NCBI GenBank assembly: GCA_000953735.1
Contig: LN554852.1
Span: forward strand, 620,001 to 684,000
Source: Moritella viscosa
GTDB taxonomy: Bacteria > Pseudomonadota > Gammaproteobacteria > Enterobacterales > Moritellaceae
Reading direction: 5' to 3'
Length of the DNA stretch: 64,000 nucleotides
Position numbers and translations under genes: made by a program. This document shows, in pieces, positions 56,683 through 64,000 of this stretch (the first letter of the stretch is position 1; each line of letters begins with the position of its first letter). The notes beneath the pieces are model-generated. The model saw nothing but the letters and a program-made list of their open reading frames with translations, was not told the origin of the DNA and ran no database searches.

Positions 56683-57667
56683 GTTTAGCTTGTTTAATCT
56701 TTTCACTTAATTGGAATACAGCCATTGCGTACAAAGGACTGTGGTTGTAACGCGTAATACTATAGAAGTTATCAAGGTAAACCCAATATTCATCACTATC
56801 AAGCTGCTGTAGTTTGAGTAATTTCGCTGGGGTTGAGTCTTCGATTATTATTGCTGGCACCCGTTCATCAGACTCTTTTAGTACCACTCCGGCGGTTTTT
56901 AAATCTGCCCACGTATACTTGATCTTCAATGATTTATTCAGTAATGCTGCTACTTTTTCACTGTCGGCTTTAACAGGGTAAGCGACTGACTCATCGGCTT
57001 TCCAGTTATGCTTGTTAAAGTAATTAGCAATGCTACCGATTGCATCGATAGGATCGTTGATCATATCAACTTTACCGTCACCAGAAAAATCAACGCCGTA
57101 ATGGCTATAACTTGATGAGATGAATTGACCTAAGCCCATCGCGCCTGCATATGAACCCTGTGTGTCAGTCAGATTCCAGCCTTGTTGTTCACTTAATTTA
57201 ATATATTGTGCAAATTCTTGACGGAAAAATTTACCACGGGATGGATAGTTAAAACCGAGGGTATAAAGTGAATCTAGTACTGAAATATTACCTTTGTATT
57301 TACCATAAAAGGTTTCAACACCCATAATGGCGACGATAACTTGTGCGGGGACACCATATTCAGCTTCGGCTTTAGCAAAGGTCTCTTCGTACTGTTTCCA
57401 GTACTCGACACCTTTGTTAATGCGACTTTCTGTAATAAATATTGGTGCGTATTTATACCAAGGCTTTTTTTCCCAGGGTGTTTGGATCTTGGTTAATACG
57501 TTTTCATCGAACTTTGCTTTCCCTATGGCATCGGTAAGTACTTGTTTTGATATATCATATTTAGTACTTAACTCTTCAACCCAAGTTTTGTGCTCACTAC
57601 TTAACTCAGCACTGTTAGCTTGAAACGCTGCTAAACCTAGCAGAAATAATACTTTTTTACCTAGCAT
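56672..57667 (-). CDS. mltB: Membrane-bound lytic murein transglycosylase B
   Basis: 331 residues with a signal peptide (core about residues 6-18); no lipobox cysteine is seen, so it may be soluble rather than lipidated as in E. coli. Catalytic glutamate E118 in IMGVETFYGKYKGN; GAMGLGQFISSSY and the DGKVDMINDPIDAIGSIANYF calcium-like loop are typical. Cleaves the MurNAc-GlcNAc bond with 1,6-anhydro product. Between mrdB and rlpA in the same transcription direction. Confidence 0.94.
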   Translation of the reverse strand: MLGKKVLFLLGLAAFQANSAELSSEHKTWVEELSTKYDISKQVLTDAIGKAKFDENVLTKIQTPWEKKPWYKYAPIFITESRINKGVEYWKQYEETFAKAEAEYGVPAQVIVAIMGVETFYGKYKGNISVLDSLYTLGFNYPSRGKFFRQEFAQYIKLSEQQGWNLTDTQGSYAGAMGLGQFISSSYSHYGVDFSGDGKVDMINDPIDAIGSIANYFNKHNWKADESVAYPVKADSEKVAALLNKSLKIKYTWADLKTAGVVLKESDERVPAIIIEDSTPAKLLKLQQLDSDEYWVYLDNFYSITRYNHSPLYAMAVFQLSEKIKQAKHAQ

Positions 57668-57676
57668 CTAGATTCC

Positions 57677-58777
57677 TCAACTTAAGCGACGATGTGTTCT
57701 TACAGACATTAGAATGCCAAAACCAGCCATCAATGTCACCATCGAAGTGCCGCCATAACTAATTAAAGGCAGTGGTACGCCTACTACTGGTAATAATCCG
57801 CTTACCATACCGATATTTACGAATAAATAAATGAAGAATGTCATGGTAATACTACCTGCAATGAGGCGTTCAAATACACGTTGACCCTGCATTGCAATCA
57901 CTAAACCGCGGCAGATCACGAATAAATAAAGTGACAGTAGTAAGATTACACCAAATAAACCAAACTCTTCACTAAATACTGCAAAAATAAAATCGGTGTG
58001 ACGTTCTGGTAAAAAATCCAGCTGTGACTGGGTACCAGATAGCCAACCTTTACCCCAAAATCCACCTGAACCAATGGCAATTTTAGACTGAATAATATGA
58101 TAACCAGAGCCCAATGGATCGGTTTCTGGATTGAGGAAGGTTAATACCCGTTGTTTTTGATACGGACGCATTAAGAAGAACCACAGAATAGGCGCAAAGC
58201 CTGAAACCAGTCCAAAAGCAATCATTACTAATCGCCATGACATACCCGCTAAGAAAATAACAAATATACCTGAAATCGCGACCAGTAACGAGGTGCCAAG
58301 ATCGGGCTGTTTTGCGATCAATAATGTTGGGATCAAGACCATGATTAACGCGGTTATAATGGTTCTAAAATCGGGTGGGATCGGTTGGTTACTCATGTAG
58401 CGAGCAACGGCTAATGGCATGACTACTTTCATTATTTCTGATGGTTGGAACTTGGTAAAACCAAGATCAATCCAGCGCTGAGCACCTTTGCCTACATGGC
58501 CAAACAGTAATACTGCAATTAATAAAATGGTACCAATGATAAAGATGGGAAATGCCCAACGTCGATAAGTTGAAGGTGGTATTTGTGCTAGCGCAATTAT
58601 CACCCCTAATGCAAAAAGCATGCGAACGACTTGTCTTTCCATCAGCGCGATATCCGCGCCACCTGCGCTATAAAGTACCACAAGGCTGACACCCATTAGA
58701 CTTAATAGACCAAATAATAAGGGGAAATCGATATGTAATTTATACCAAATACTTTGATTATGACGACGATCTGGCAT
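57677..58777 (-). CDS. mrdB: Rod shape-determining glycosyltransferase RodA
   Basis: 366 residues, ten membrane segments, SEDS family. Conserved GKGAQRWIDLGFTKFQPSEIMK, KQPDLGTSLL and the C-terminal LPLISYGGTSMVTLM motifs. It polymerises lipid II glycan during elongation with its transpeptidase partner MrdA, with which it overlaps by one base. Confidence 0.97.
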   Translation of the reverse strand: MPDRRHNQSIWYKLHIDFPLLFGLLSLMGVSLVVLYSAGGADIALMERQVVRMLFALGVIIALAQIPPSTYRRWAFPIFIIGTILLIAVLLFGHVGKGAQRWIDLGFTKFQPSEIMKVVMPLAVARYMSNQPIPPDFRTIITALIMVLIPTLLIAKQPDLGTSLLVAISGIFVIFLAGMSWRLVMIAFGLVSGFAPILWFFLMRPYQKQRVLTFLNPETDPLGSGYHIIQSKIAIGSGGFWGKGWLSGTQSQLDFLPERHTDFIFAVFSEEFGLFGVILLLSLYLFVICRGLVIAMQGQRVFERLIAGSITMTFFIYLFVNIGMVSGLLPVVGVPLPLISYGGTSMVTLMAGFGILMSVRTHRRLS

Positions 58778-60636
58778 TAATTTTCCTTTTTATTTTCAAA
58801 GTAGACATCAAATAAACGGCGTGCTGATGGAGCCGCTTGTGAGCTACCTCCTCCGGCATTTTCTAGAATGATTGTCGCTGATATTTCTGGTTCCTCAAAC
58901 GGTGCATAAGCCACAAACATGGCATTATCGCGTAATCGTTCGCGGATTTTACTGGCATCGTATTTTTCTTCACCGAGCTTGTATAGCTGTGCAGTACCTG
59001 ACTTACCTGCTGCAGTGTAGCTTGTTTTAGAAAATGCACGATGCGCAGTACCTTTTATGGTTACAACACCGCGCATACCATCTTTTGCTACCTGCCAGTT
59101 AGCGGGGTTTTTTAATTTAAGTGGTGGCAATTCCACAACCGGTTTATAAATGTCACCATTGGTATATTTAATGTCTTTGATGAGTTGCGGAACTGGACGT
59201 AATCCTCGGCTTGCCACAATACCAGTTGCTTTTGCAAGTTGGATTGGTGTCGCAGACCAGTAACCCTGACCAATACCCACTGAAATAGTATCACCCTGAT
59301 ACCAAGGTTGGTTGTAACGTGCACGTTTCCATTCTCGTGAAGGTAAGATAGCATTGGTTTCTTCTTTAACATCAATACCGGTATATTGACCAAAGCCAAA
59401 CTCGGCCATAAAATTGTTAATTTTATCGATGCCGACGTTATAAGCGAGATTATAAAAGAAGGTATCTGACGATCGTGCTATGGCGGTATAAACATCAATC
59501 TTACCGCGCCCCCAGCGATTCCAGTCTCGGAAGCGGCGTTTAGTATTTGGGATCTGGAACCAACCACGATCATTGATAATGGTACTTGGGGTGATTGCGC
59601 CGTCTTCTAAGCCCAAGATAGCTAATTGTGGTTTTACTGTTGATGCGGGCGGATAGCGTCCTTGTGTTGCTCTATTGATCAAGGGGTGATCTTTTGACTG
59701 TAATAGGCGATTATAATCTTTGCTACTAATACCGTGTACAAATAAGTTAGGATCATAACTCGGGCTAGAAACCATTGCTAATATCTCACCTGTTTTGGGT
59801 GCTAGTAAAACTATCGCTCCACGGCGACCAGCCAATTCCTTTTGTGCTTTAAGCTGTAATCGTATATCGATATTTAGATATAAATCATTTCCAGGTACTG
59901 GTTGTGTAATTTTGAGTGTACGGATGATCTTACCGCGATTATTGACTTCAACTTCTTTAAAGCCTGGTTTTCCGTGTAACGTTTTTTCGTAATAACGTTC
60001 GATACCTTGTTTACCAATATCATGGGTTGCCGCGTAGGTTGCACGTAGGCCATTTTTTTCTAATCGGCTAAGGTCATTATTGTTAATTCGTGCTACATAA
60101 CCGAGCGCATGTGTGAGTGCATCACCAAATGGATAATAACGTTTTAATCGTGCATTGACGGAAACACCAGGATATTTATGTTGCTGAACGGAGAATAGGG
60201 CAACTTGAGATTCGGATAAATTGGTTAATATTGAGACTTGCTTAAAGCGACGCTGGCGTTTTAAGCGAGTATGAAAATCGTCAATATTATCTTCAGTTAG
60301 GCTTAATAAGCTTGTTAATTTGACGATTGTAGCGTCAATGTCGGTGATTTTTTCCGGTACCATATCTAAGCTGAAAACGGGTTTATTTTCCGCTAAAAGT
60401 ATACCGTTACGATCATAGATAAGCCCACGGTTGGGTGCTATAGGCACTAATTTGACGCGGTTTTCGTTAGAACGAGTTTTGTAAGCCTGATATGAATCGA
60501 CTTGTAAGTAATAAAGATTACTTAATAACAAGCCAAGTATGCAGAGAACAAAAATAAATGAGACCATGATGCGACGGCTAAATAATGCTGTTTCCGCAGA
60601 ATGGTCTCGTAAGGTTATACGCTTCCTTGCCACCAA
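58777..60636 (-). CDS. mrdA: Penicillin-binding protein 2, elongation transpeptidase
   Basis: 619 residues. Cytosolic tail, one N-terminal membrane helix (about residues 24-45), dimerisation domain with NRGLIYDRNGILLAENKP, then the transpeptidase. STVK active-site serine S332 and K335, SSD (RSSDTFFYN) and KSG (AAGKSGTAQ) are intact. Crosslinks peptidoglycan during lateral growth with RodA; start is ATG/GTG next to rlmH (two bases from its stop). Confidence 0.97.
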   Translation of the reverse strand: MVARKRITLRDHSAETALFSRRIMVSFIFVLCILGLLLSNLYYLQVDSYQAYKTRSNENRVKLVPIAPNRGLIYDRNGILLAENKPVFSLDMVPEKITDIDATIVKLTSLLSLTEDNIDDFHTRLKRQRRFKQVSILTNLSESQVALFSVQQHKYPGVSVNARLKRYYPFGDALTHALGYVARINNNDLSRLEKNGLRATYAATHDIGKQGIERYYEKTLHGKPGFKEVEVNNRGKIIRTLKITQPVPGNDLYLNIDIRLQLKAQKELAGRRGAIVLLAPKTGEILAMVSSPSYDPNLFVHGISSKDYNRLLQSKDHPLINRATQGRYPPASTVKPQLAILGLEDGAITPSTIINDRGWFQIPNTKRRFRDWNRWGRGKIDVYTAIARSSDTFFYNLAYNVGIDKINNFMAEFGFGQYTGIDVKEETNAILPSREWKRARYNQPWYQGDTISVGIGQGYWSATPIQLAKATGIVASRGLRPVPQLIKDIKYTNGDIYKPVVELPPLKLKNPANWQVAKDGMRGVVTIKGTAHRAFSKTSYTAAGKSGTAQLYKLGEEKYDASKIRERLRDNAMFVAYAPFEEPEISATIILENAGGGSSQAAPSARRLFDVYFENKKEN

Positions 60637-60638
60637 TA

Positions 60639-61109
60639 TTACTCTCTATGATAAGGATGGTTTGTTGTAACACTCCAAGCGCGATATAACGCTTCGGCTA
60701 CCACTACACGTACCATCGGATGTGGTAAGGTTAGCGGTGACAACGACCAGCGTTGTTCTGATGCCGCGATACATTCAGGTGCAAGTCCTTCTGGGCCGCC
60801 AATTAATAGGCTAACGTCACGACCGTCATGCTTCCACTTATCTAGTTCAACGGCTAGTTGTTCTGTAGTCCAAGGTTTGCCGGTAACTTCCAGAGTCACG
60901 ATACGATTACCTTTCGGGATCGCTTGCATCGTTTTTACACCTTCGAGTTCTAAGATCCGTTTGATGTCCGCGTTTTTGCCACGCTTACCAGCATTAATCT
61001 CAAGTAATTCAAAAGGCATATCTTTAGGGAAGCGACGTGCATATTCTTTATACCCGGTTTCTACCCATGCTGGCATCTTAGTGCCAACTGCAACTAGCTG
61101 AATTTTCAT
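60639..61109 (-). CDS. rlmH: 23S rRNA (pseudouridine1915-N3)-methyltransferase
   Basis: 156 residues (E. coli 155). SPOUT-fold methyltransferase with the trefoil-knot AdoMet site: [12 protein letters not shown] and the C-terminal [31 protein letters not shown]. Modifies helix 69 of the large ribosomal subunit. Four bases after rsfS. Confidence 0.97.
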   Translation of the reverse strand: MKIQLVAVGTKMPAWVETGYKEYARRFPKDMPFELLEINAGKRGKNADIKRILELEGVKTMQAIPKGNRIVTLEVTGKPWTTEQLAVELDKWKHDGRDVSLLIGGPEGLAPECIAASEQRWSLSPLTLPHPMVRVVVAEALYRAWSVTTNHPYHRE

Positions 61110-61113
61110 TTGA

Positions 61114-61443
61114 CTATGCCCCTACAGACTGCCAAAGTTGTTCTAGTTGGTAAAGATCACGTGTTTGTTGTTGCATGATGTGGACTACTACGTCACCCAT
61201 ATCAACTAAAACCCATTCACTATCTTCTGTACCTTCAATACCCATAACGAATACTTCGTTACGTTTAGCTTCAAGGTAAAGGTGATTAGAAATCGACTTA
61301 ACGTGAGTTTTTGATGTGCCAGTACATACGATCATTAAATCTGTCACTGGTGATTTACCTTTAACATCAACAACTTGGATGTCGCGGGCTTTCATGTCTT
61401 CAATTTTATCTAGTACAAATGCTTGCAGGTCTGAAATTTGCAA
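61114..61443 (-). CDS. rsfS: Ribosome silencing factor RsfS
   Basis: 109 residues. DUF143 fold with [24 protein letters not shown] at the N-terminal half and [21 protein letters not shown] near the end. Binds ribosomal protein L14 and blocks subunit joining in slow growth. Usual neighbour of rlmH. CAAGGGTCC-type leader with GAGG lies upstream. Confidence 0.97.
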   Translation of the reverse strand: MQISDLQAFVLDKIEDMKARDIQVVDVKGKSPVTDLMIVCTGTSKTHVKSISNHLYLEAKRNEVFVMGIEGTEDSEWVLVDMGDVVVHIMQQQTRDLYQLEQLWQSVGA

Positions 61444-61544
61444 GGGTCCTCCAGAGGAACTTTATCGAGTTAACCGCGAATTATAACAGTGAATAATGCC
61501 TAAATATATACCTAGCTTGTTTCTGGGCTAGTATCTCTTGTAGT

Positions 61545-62195
61545 TTACTTATACAAGTTATTTTTGTGTATATAGGACAGCACATTATCAGGTAGTAGAT
61601 ATTGGGGGCTTTGCTGATGTTTAATCAACTGACGGATCCGTGTCGCCGAGATTTCTAATTGCGTACTTGGCCAGAGTAAAATACGACCCTGCTTTTGCTG
61701 CTGTAGAACTTTGACATCCGTTGTTCGTACTTGTTCAAATAATTTTTGTACTTCTGGCGCGAGTTGTAATACGTAGTTAGGACGATAACTCACGACCAGA
61801 TGACAATAATCGAGCAATTCTTGCCAACGGTACCAAGTATGTAAACTATTTAGTGAATCAAGACCAATTAAAAAGCACACGGGTATTGTTGGGTTCTCAG
61901 CCGCGAGTTCGATTAATGTATCAATAGTATAAGAAGGCGTTGTTCGATTTAACTCGCGCGTATCAACACTTAACTCATCACAGTCTTCTACCGCTAATGT
62001 CGCCATCGCTAGTCGGTGTTCAGCACTAGAACCTGGCGTAGCACGGTGTGGTGGGATGTGATTTGGCATCAATCTGACTTCAGCTAAATTAAGTTGCTGT
62101 AATAAGTCTAAGCAAGGACGAAGATGACCATAATGAATCGGATCAAATGTACCGCCTAAAATACCGATGGCGCGAGTAGGTGTAAAATCAGTCAT
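61545..62195 (-). CDS. nadD: Nicotinate-nucleotide adenylyltransferase
   Basis: 216 residues. HxGH motif IHYGHL with GILGGTFDP at residues 11-19, and SATRIRQLI (ISSTxIR) near the C-terminus bind ATP. Converts nicotinate mononucleotide to deamido-NAD. Sits between rsfS and holA as in enterobacteria. Confidence 0.97.
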   Translation of the reverse strand: MTDFTPTRAIGILGGTFDPIHYGHLRPCLDLLQQLNLAEVRLMPNHIPPHRATPGSSAEHRLAMATLAVEDCDELSVDTRELNRTTPSYTIDTLIELAAENPTIPVCFLIGLDSLNSLHTWYRWQELLDYCHLVVSYRPNYVLQLAPEVQKLFEQVRTTDVKVLQQQKQGRILLWPSTQLEISATRIRQLIKHQQSPQYLLPDNVLSYIHKNNLYK

Positions 62196-62230
62196 AAACA
62201 GCCGTTAGTTATTAATAAAGACACAAATCT

Positions 62231-62306
62231 TTTAATTTCAGCATGATAAAAGTTATTCAATCTCTGCATGATGAAAACTATCTAATTTCGGAATGATGAA
62301 AATTGG
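62231..62306 (-). repeat. Three degenerate 25-bp repeats at the 3' end of holA
   Basis: Three tandem units around TTTYATCATGCNGARATT (minus strand), at about 62282-62306, 62257-62281 and 62231-62256. The first encodes the last residues of HolA (NFHHSEIR); the stop lies at the junction with the second, which together with the third is untranslated. Confidence 0.55.
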
Positions 62307-63315
62307 GTAACAAAGTTGAATCTGTAAAGCTGATACTCAACATTTGTAGTGATAACCAAGGATCAATACTGGTACTGGTTTTGATTGCACTATCAACGCT
62401 AGAGCACAGGACGAGCATTTGTTCAATTTTACTCAATGACAAGCGGCTTAAGCAGGCATTTATAATCTGCTGTCGGCCAGCCCATAAGCGTTGTTTTTTC
62501 ATTTCGTCAATCACAGACAAGCCTTGCTGCTGCATTAAACTGTAATGATAAAGTTGATTTATTTCTTTGTTTAGCGCCCAGTTAATGACAATCGGGTCAA
62601 CACCTTCTGCTTGTAATTGCTGGAGGATCCGTTGACCACGATTTACTTTACCGGCAAGCAGGGCATCAACAAGTTGGAAACTGCTAAAGTGTGAATGCTG
62701 AGTTATTGATTGTTGTAACTGCGCTAAGTTCAATGTCTGACCAGGGTAGAGCAGAGATAACTTATCAATTTCTTGTTTTGCTGCCAGTAAGTTACCTTCA
62801 AAGCTACGACACAGTAGGGTGATCACATCCGCTGGAGCTTCTAAGTTTGCACGTTTAAGACGGTGGCGCATCCAATTGGCAAAAAAGCGACCCTCGGGAT
62901 GACCAACTGGAATGTAGAGTGCGTTTTTAAAGTACTGCGTAAACCATTTTGCATTTTGCTGTGCTTTGGTTAGATACGGGCCACTGAGAATTAAAATAAG
63001 GTCAGGGTTTAGCAGCTTAAACAAATCATTAAGTTGGCTAATGTATTCTTTCGATGGTCGTTTATCAAAGATGAGCTCGACAGTTTGACGACTAGAGAAC
63101 AGTGACATCGATTGGCAAGTATTAAAAGCCGCAGGCCAATCCATTGTTGGTTCGGCGTGGAACTTATAGTGTTCATCAAAGCCGACTTTTTTAGCGGCGG
63201 CTTTAATCTGCTCAATTGCTTCCATTTTTAATAATGGCTCTTCGCCGAATATTAAATAACAGGGCTTGAGCTCAGTTTTTAGGTACTGATCGAGTTGTTC
63301 TGGATAGACGCGCAT
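62278..63315 (-). CDS. holA: DNA polymerase III delta subunit
   Basis: 345 residues (E. coli 343). Clamp-loader wrench: begins MRVYPEQLDQYLKTELKPCYLIFGEEPLLKMEAIE, the AAA+ domain with no functional P-loop as expected for delta. The C-terminal region has LSKIEQMLVLCSSVDSAIKTSTSIDPWLSLQMLSI, typical of HolA. Opens the beta clamp. Its C-terminus is extended by the unusual NFHHSEIR tail (see repeat). Overlaps lptE by one base. Confidence 0.95.
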   Translation of the reverse strand: MRVYPEQLDQYLKTELKPCYLIFGEEPLLKMEAIEQIKAAAKKVGFDEHYKFHAEPTMDWPAAFNTCQSMSLFSSRQTVELIFDKRPSKEYISQLNDLFKLLNPDLILILSGPYLTKAQQNAKWFTQYFKNALYIPVGHPEGRFFANWMRHRLKRANLEAPADVITLLCRSFEGNLLAAKQEIDKLSLLYPGQTLNLAQLQQSITQHSHFSSFQLVDALLAGKVNRGQRILQQLQAEGVDPIVINWALNKEINQLYHYSLMQQQGLSVIDEMKKQRLWAGRQQIINACLSRLSLSKIEQMLVLCSSVDSAIKTSTSIDPWLSLQMLSISFTDSTLLPNFHHSEIR

Positions 63316-64000
63316 TAGTTCGCTTCAAACTCTGTATTTAATTCTGTATTTAGTTCGGTTTCACTTAACTCCGTATCATTATCACCAATGGTTTTTGGTT
63401 CGATGATTACTTGGCTTAAGGTACGAACAACTTGTTGTGCAGCTGCTTCGCGTAACTCTTTTCTGAGTAATTCAGCTTCACGTGAACGGGCCAGTGCTTC
63501 TTGAGAGTTGTTTAGCTGATCACGTTGTAAGGCAACCGTAAAGTACTGGGGCTCTTGATTGGGTAAGCGTACTTCCATCTGGATAACATAGCTAAGTTCA
63601 TGCTCCGCTGCAGATGCATCTGAATAGAGTGAAACGGTACGTGAAGTTGTACTTTCTGACATAATTCTTAGTACAGGCGTCTGTGAATTCAACAATGATG
63701 GATCCATTGCTGTCGTTTTAGTTTGGGTTGAATCTTCACCCATTATTTCAGAAGAATCATTGGTTTCTGTTGTCTGAGACTCATCGCTAGTTGTTGATTC
63801 CACGGTCGGAACAACAAGATTAATTTGGTTGTAGCGTAACTCTTGTTTGATGAGGCGTGTTAAATCGGAATATTTACTCGATACTAACGTTAAATTGCGT
63901 AATTCATCGGGAATACCACTGCCATTTTTTAAATGAAAGCCACAGCCGCCAAGAATAGCAGTAAAGAGGAAGATGCAAATTAGTCGAATAAAACCTGGTT
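63315..64000 (-). CDS. lptE: LPS-assembly lipoprotein LptE (5' end beyond window)
   Basis: At least 228 residues; the start codon lies outside the window. The readable N-terminal part includes a lipobox LGGCGFHLKN, then ELRNLTLVSSKYSDLTRLIKQELRYNQI, as in LptE. An insertion of about 30 Ser/Thr/Asp/Glu-rich residues (ESTTSDESQTTETNDSSEIM onward) precedes the LRI strand. The rest, SLYSDASAAEHELSYVIQMEV and QALARSREAELLRKELREAAAQQVVRTLS, matches the family. It forms the plug of the outer-membrane LPS translocon LptD. It ends with an acidic TELNTE-repeat tail. Confidence 0.92.
   Translation of the reverse strand, partial: PGFIRLICIFLFTAILGGCGFHLKNGSGIPDELRNLTLVSSKYSDLTRLIKQELRYNQINLVVPTVESTTSDESQTTETNDSSEIMGEDSTQTKTTAMDPSLLNSQTPVLRIMSESTTSRTVSLYSDASAAEHELSYVIQMEVRLPNQEPQYFTVALQRDQLNNSQEALARSREAELLRKELREAAAQQVVRTLSQVIIEPKTIGDNDTELSETELNTELNTEFEAN

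Overview
The window reads as the chromosome of a Gram-negative gammaproteobacterium. The clues are a lipoprotein-rich envelope, RcsF, Crl, the order gpt-crl-proB-proA, and the block lptE-holA-nadD-rsfS-rlmH-mrdA-mrdB-mltB-rlpA-dacA-ybeD-lipB-lipA. By eye the DNA is around 40% G+C. Several families (YihD, a DUF3802-like protein, quinol NO reductase, an AMP-forming acyl-CoA synthetase) fit a marine Alteromonadales/Vibrionales-type organism such as a Moritella relative; the species is inference. No tRNA, rRNA, CRISPR array, integrase or transposase was seen.

Layout. 1-5.6 kb: rcsF, an amino-acid-type binding protein, a GNAT acetyltransferase, a RidA protein, a TPR protein, a PIN-PhoH ATPase, an orphan type IV pilin-like protein and a small lipoprotein. 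5.7-9.4 kb: quinol nitric oxide reductase norB and an fpr-like ferredoxin-NADP reductase, each preceded by three NorR-type half-site pairs and a sigma-54-type promoter. 9.4-16.2 kb: a nine-gene metal-uptake locus (PepSY membrane protein, DUF2271, DUF4198, two small envelope proteins, a TroA-type ABC transporter, and a second binding-protein-like protein without the metal histidines). It sits behind two Fur-box-like sites and is interrupted by a terminator and an eight-copy heptamer repeat. 16.3-20.1 kb: yihD and the thiamine transporter thiBPQ under a TPP riboswitch. 20.3-23.7 kb: a Tat-exported lipase-like protein followed by a phospholipase D. 24-29.9 kb: a complete urease locus ureA-B-C-J-D-E-F-G.

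30-40.1 kb: PilZ protein, leuAB (without leuCD), a small unknown ORF, an acyl-CoA synthetase, a GGDEF-EAL protein and ilvIH behind a palindromic operator. 40.2-46.6 kb: DUF3802-like protein, enoyl-CoA hydratase, sulfite/PAPS reduction operon cysJIH, and an acidic periplasmic helical protein. 46.9-52.4 kb: pepD, gpt, crl, proBA. 52.5-64 kb, all minus strand: lipoyl synthesis, peptidoglycan elongation and remodelling, ribosome maturation, NAD synthesis, DNA polymerase delta subunit, and lptE, which runs off the window end.

The most interesting parts are the paired NO-responsive promoters, which place an fpr paralogue in the NO regulon with a Fur-like site embedded between its NorR sites; the Fur-type metal locus with a possible phase-variable heptamer tract; and the lipase/phospholipase D pair.
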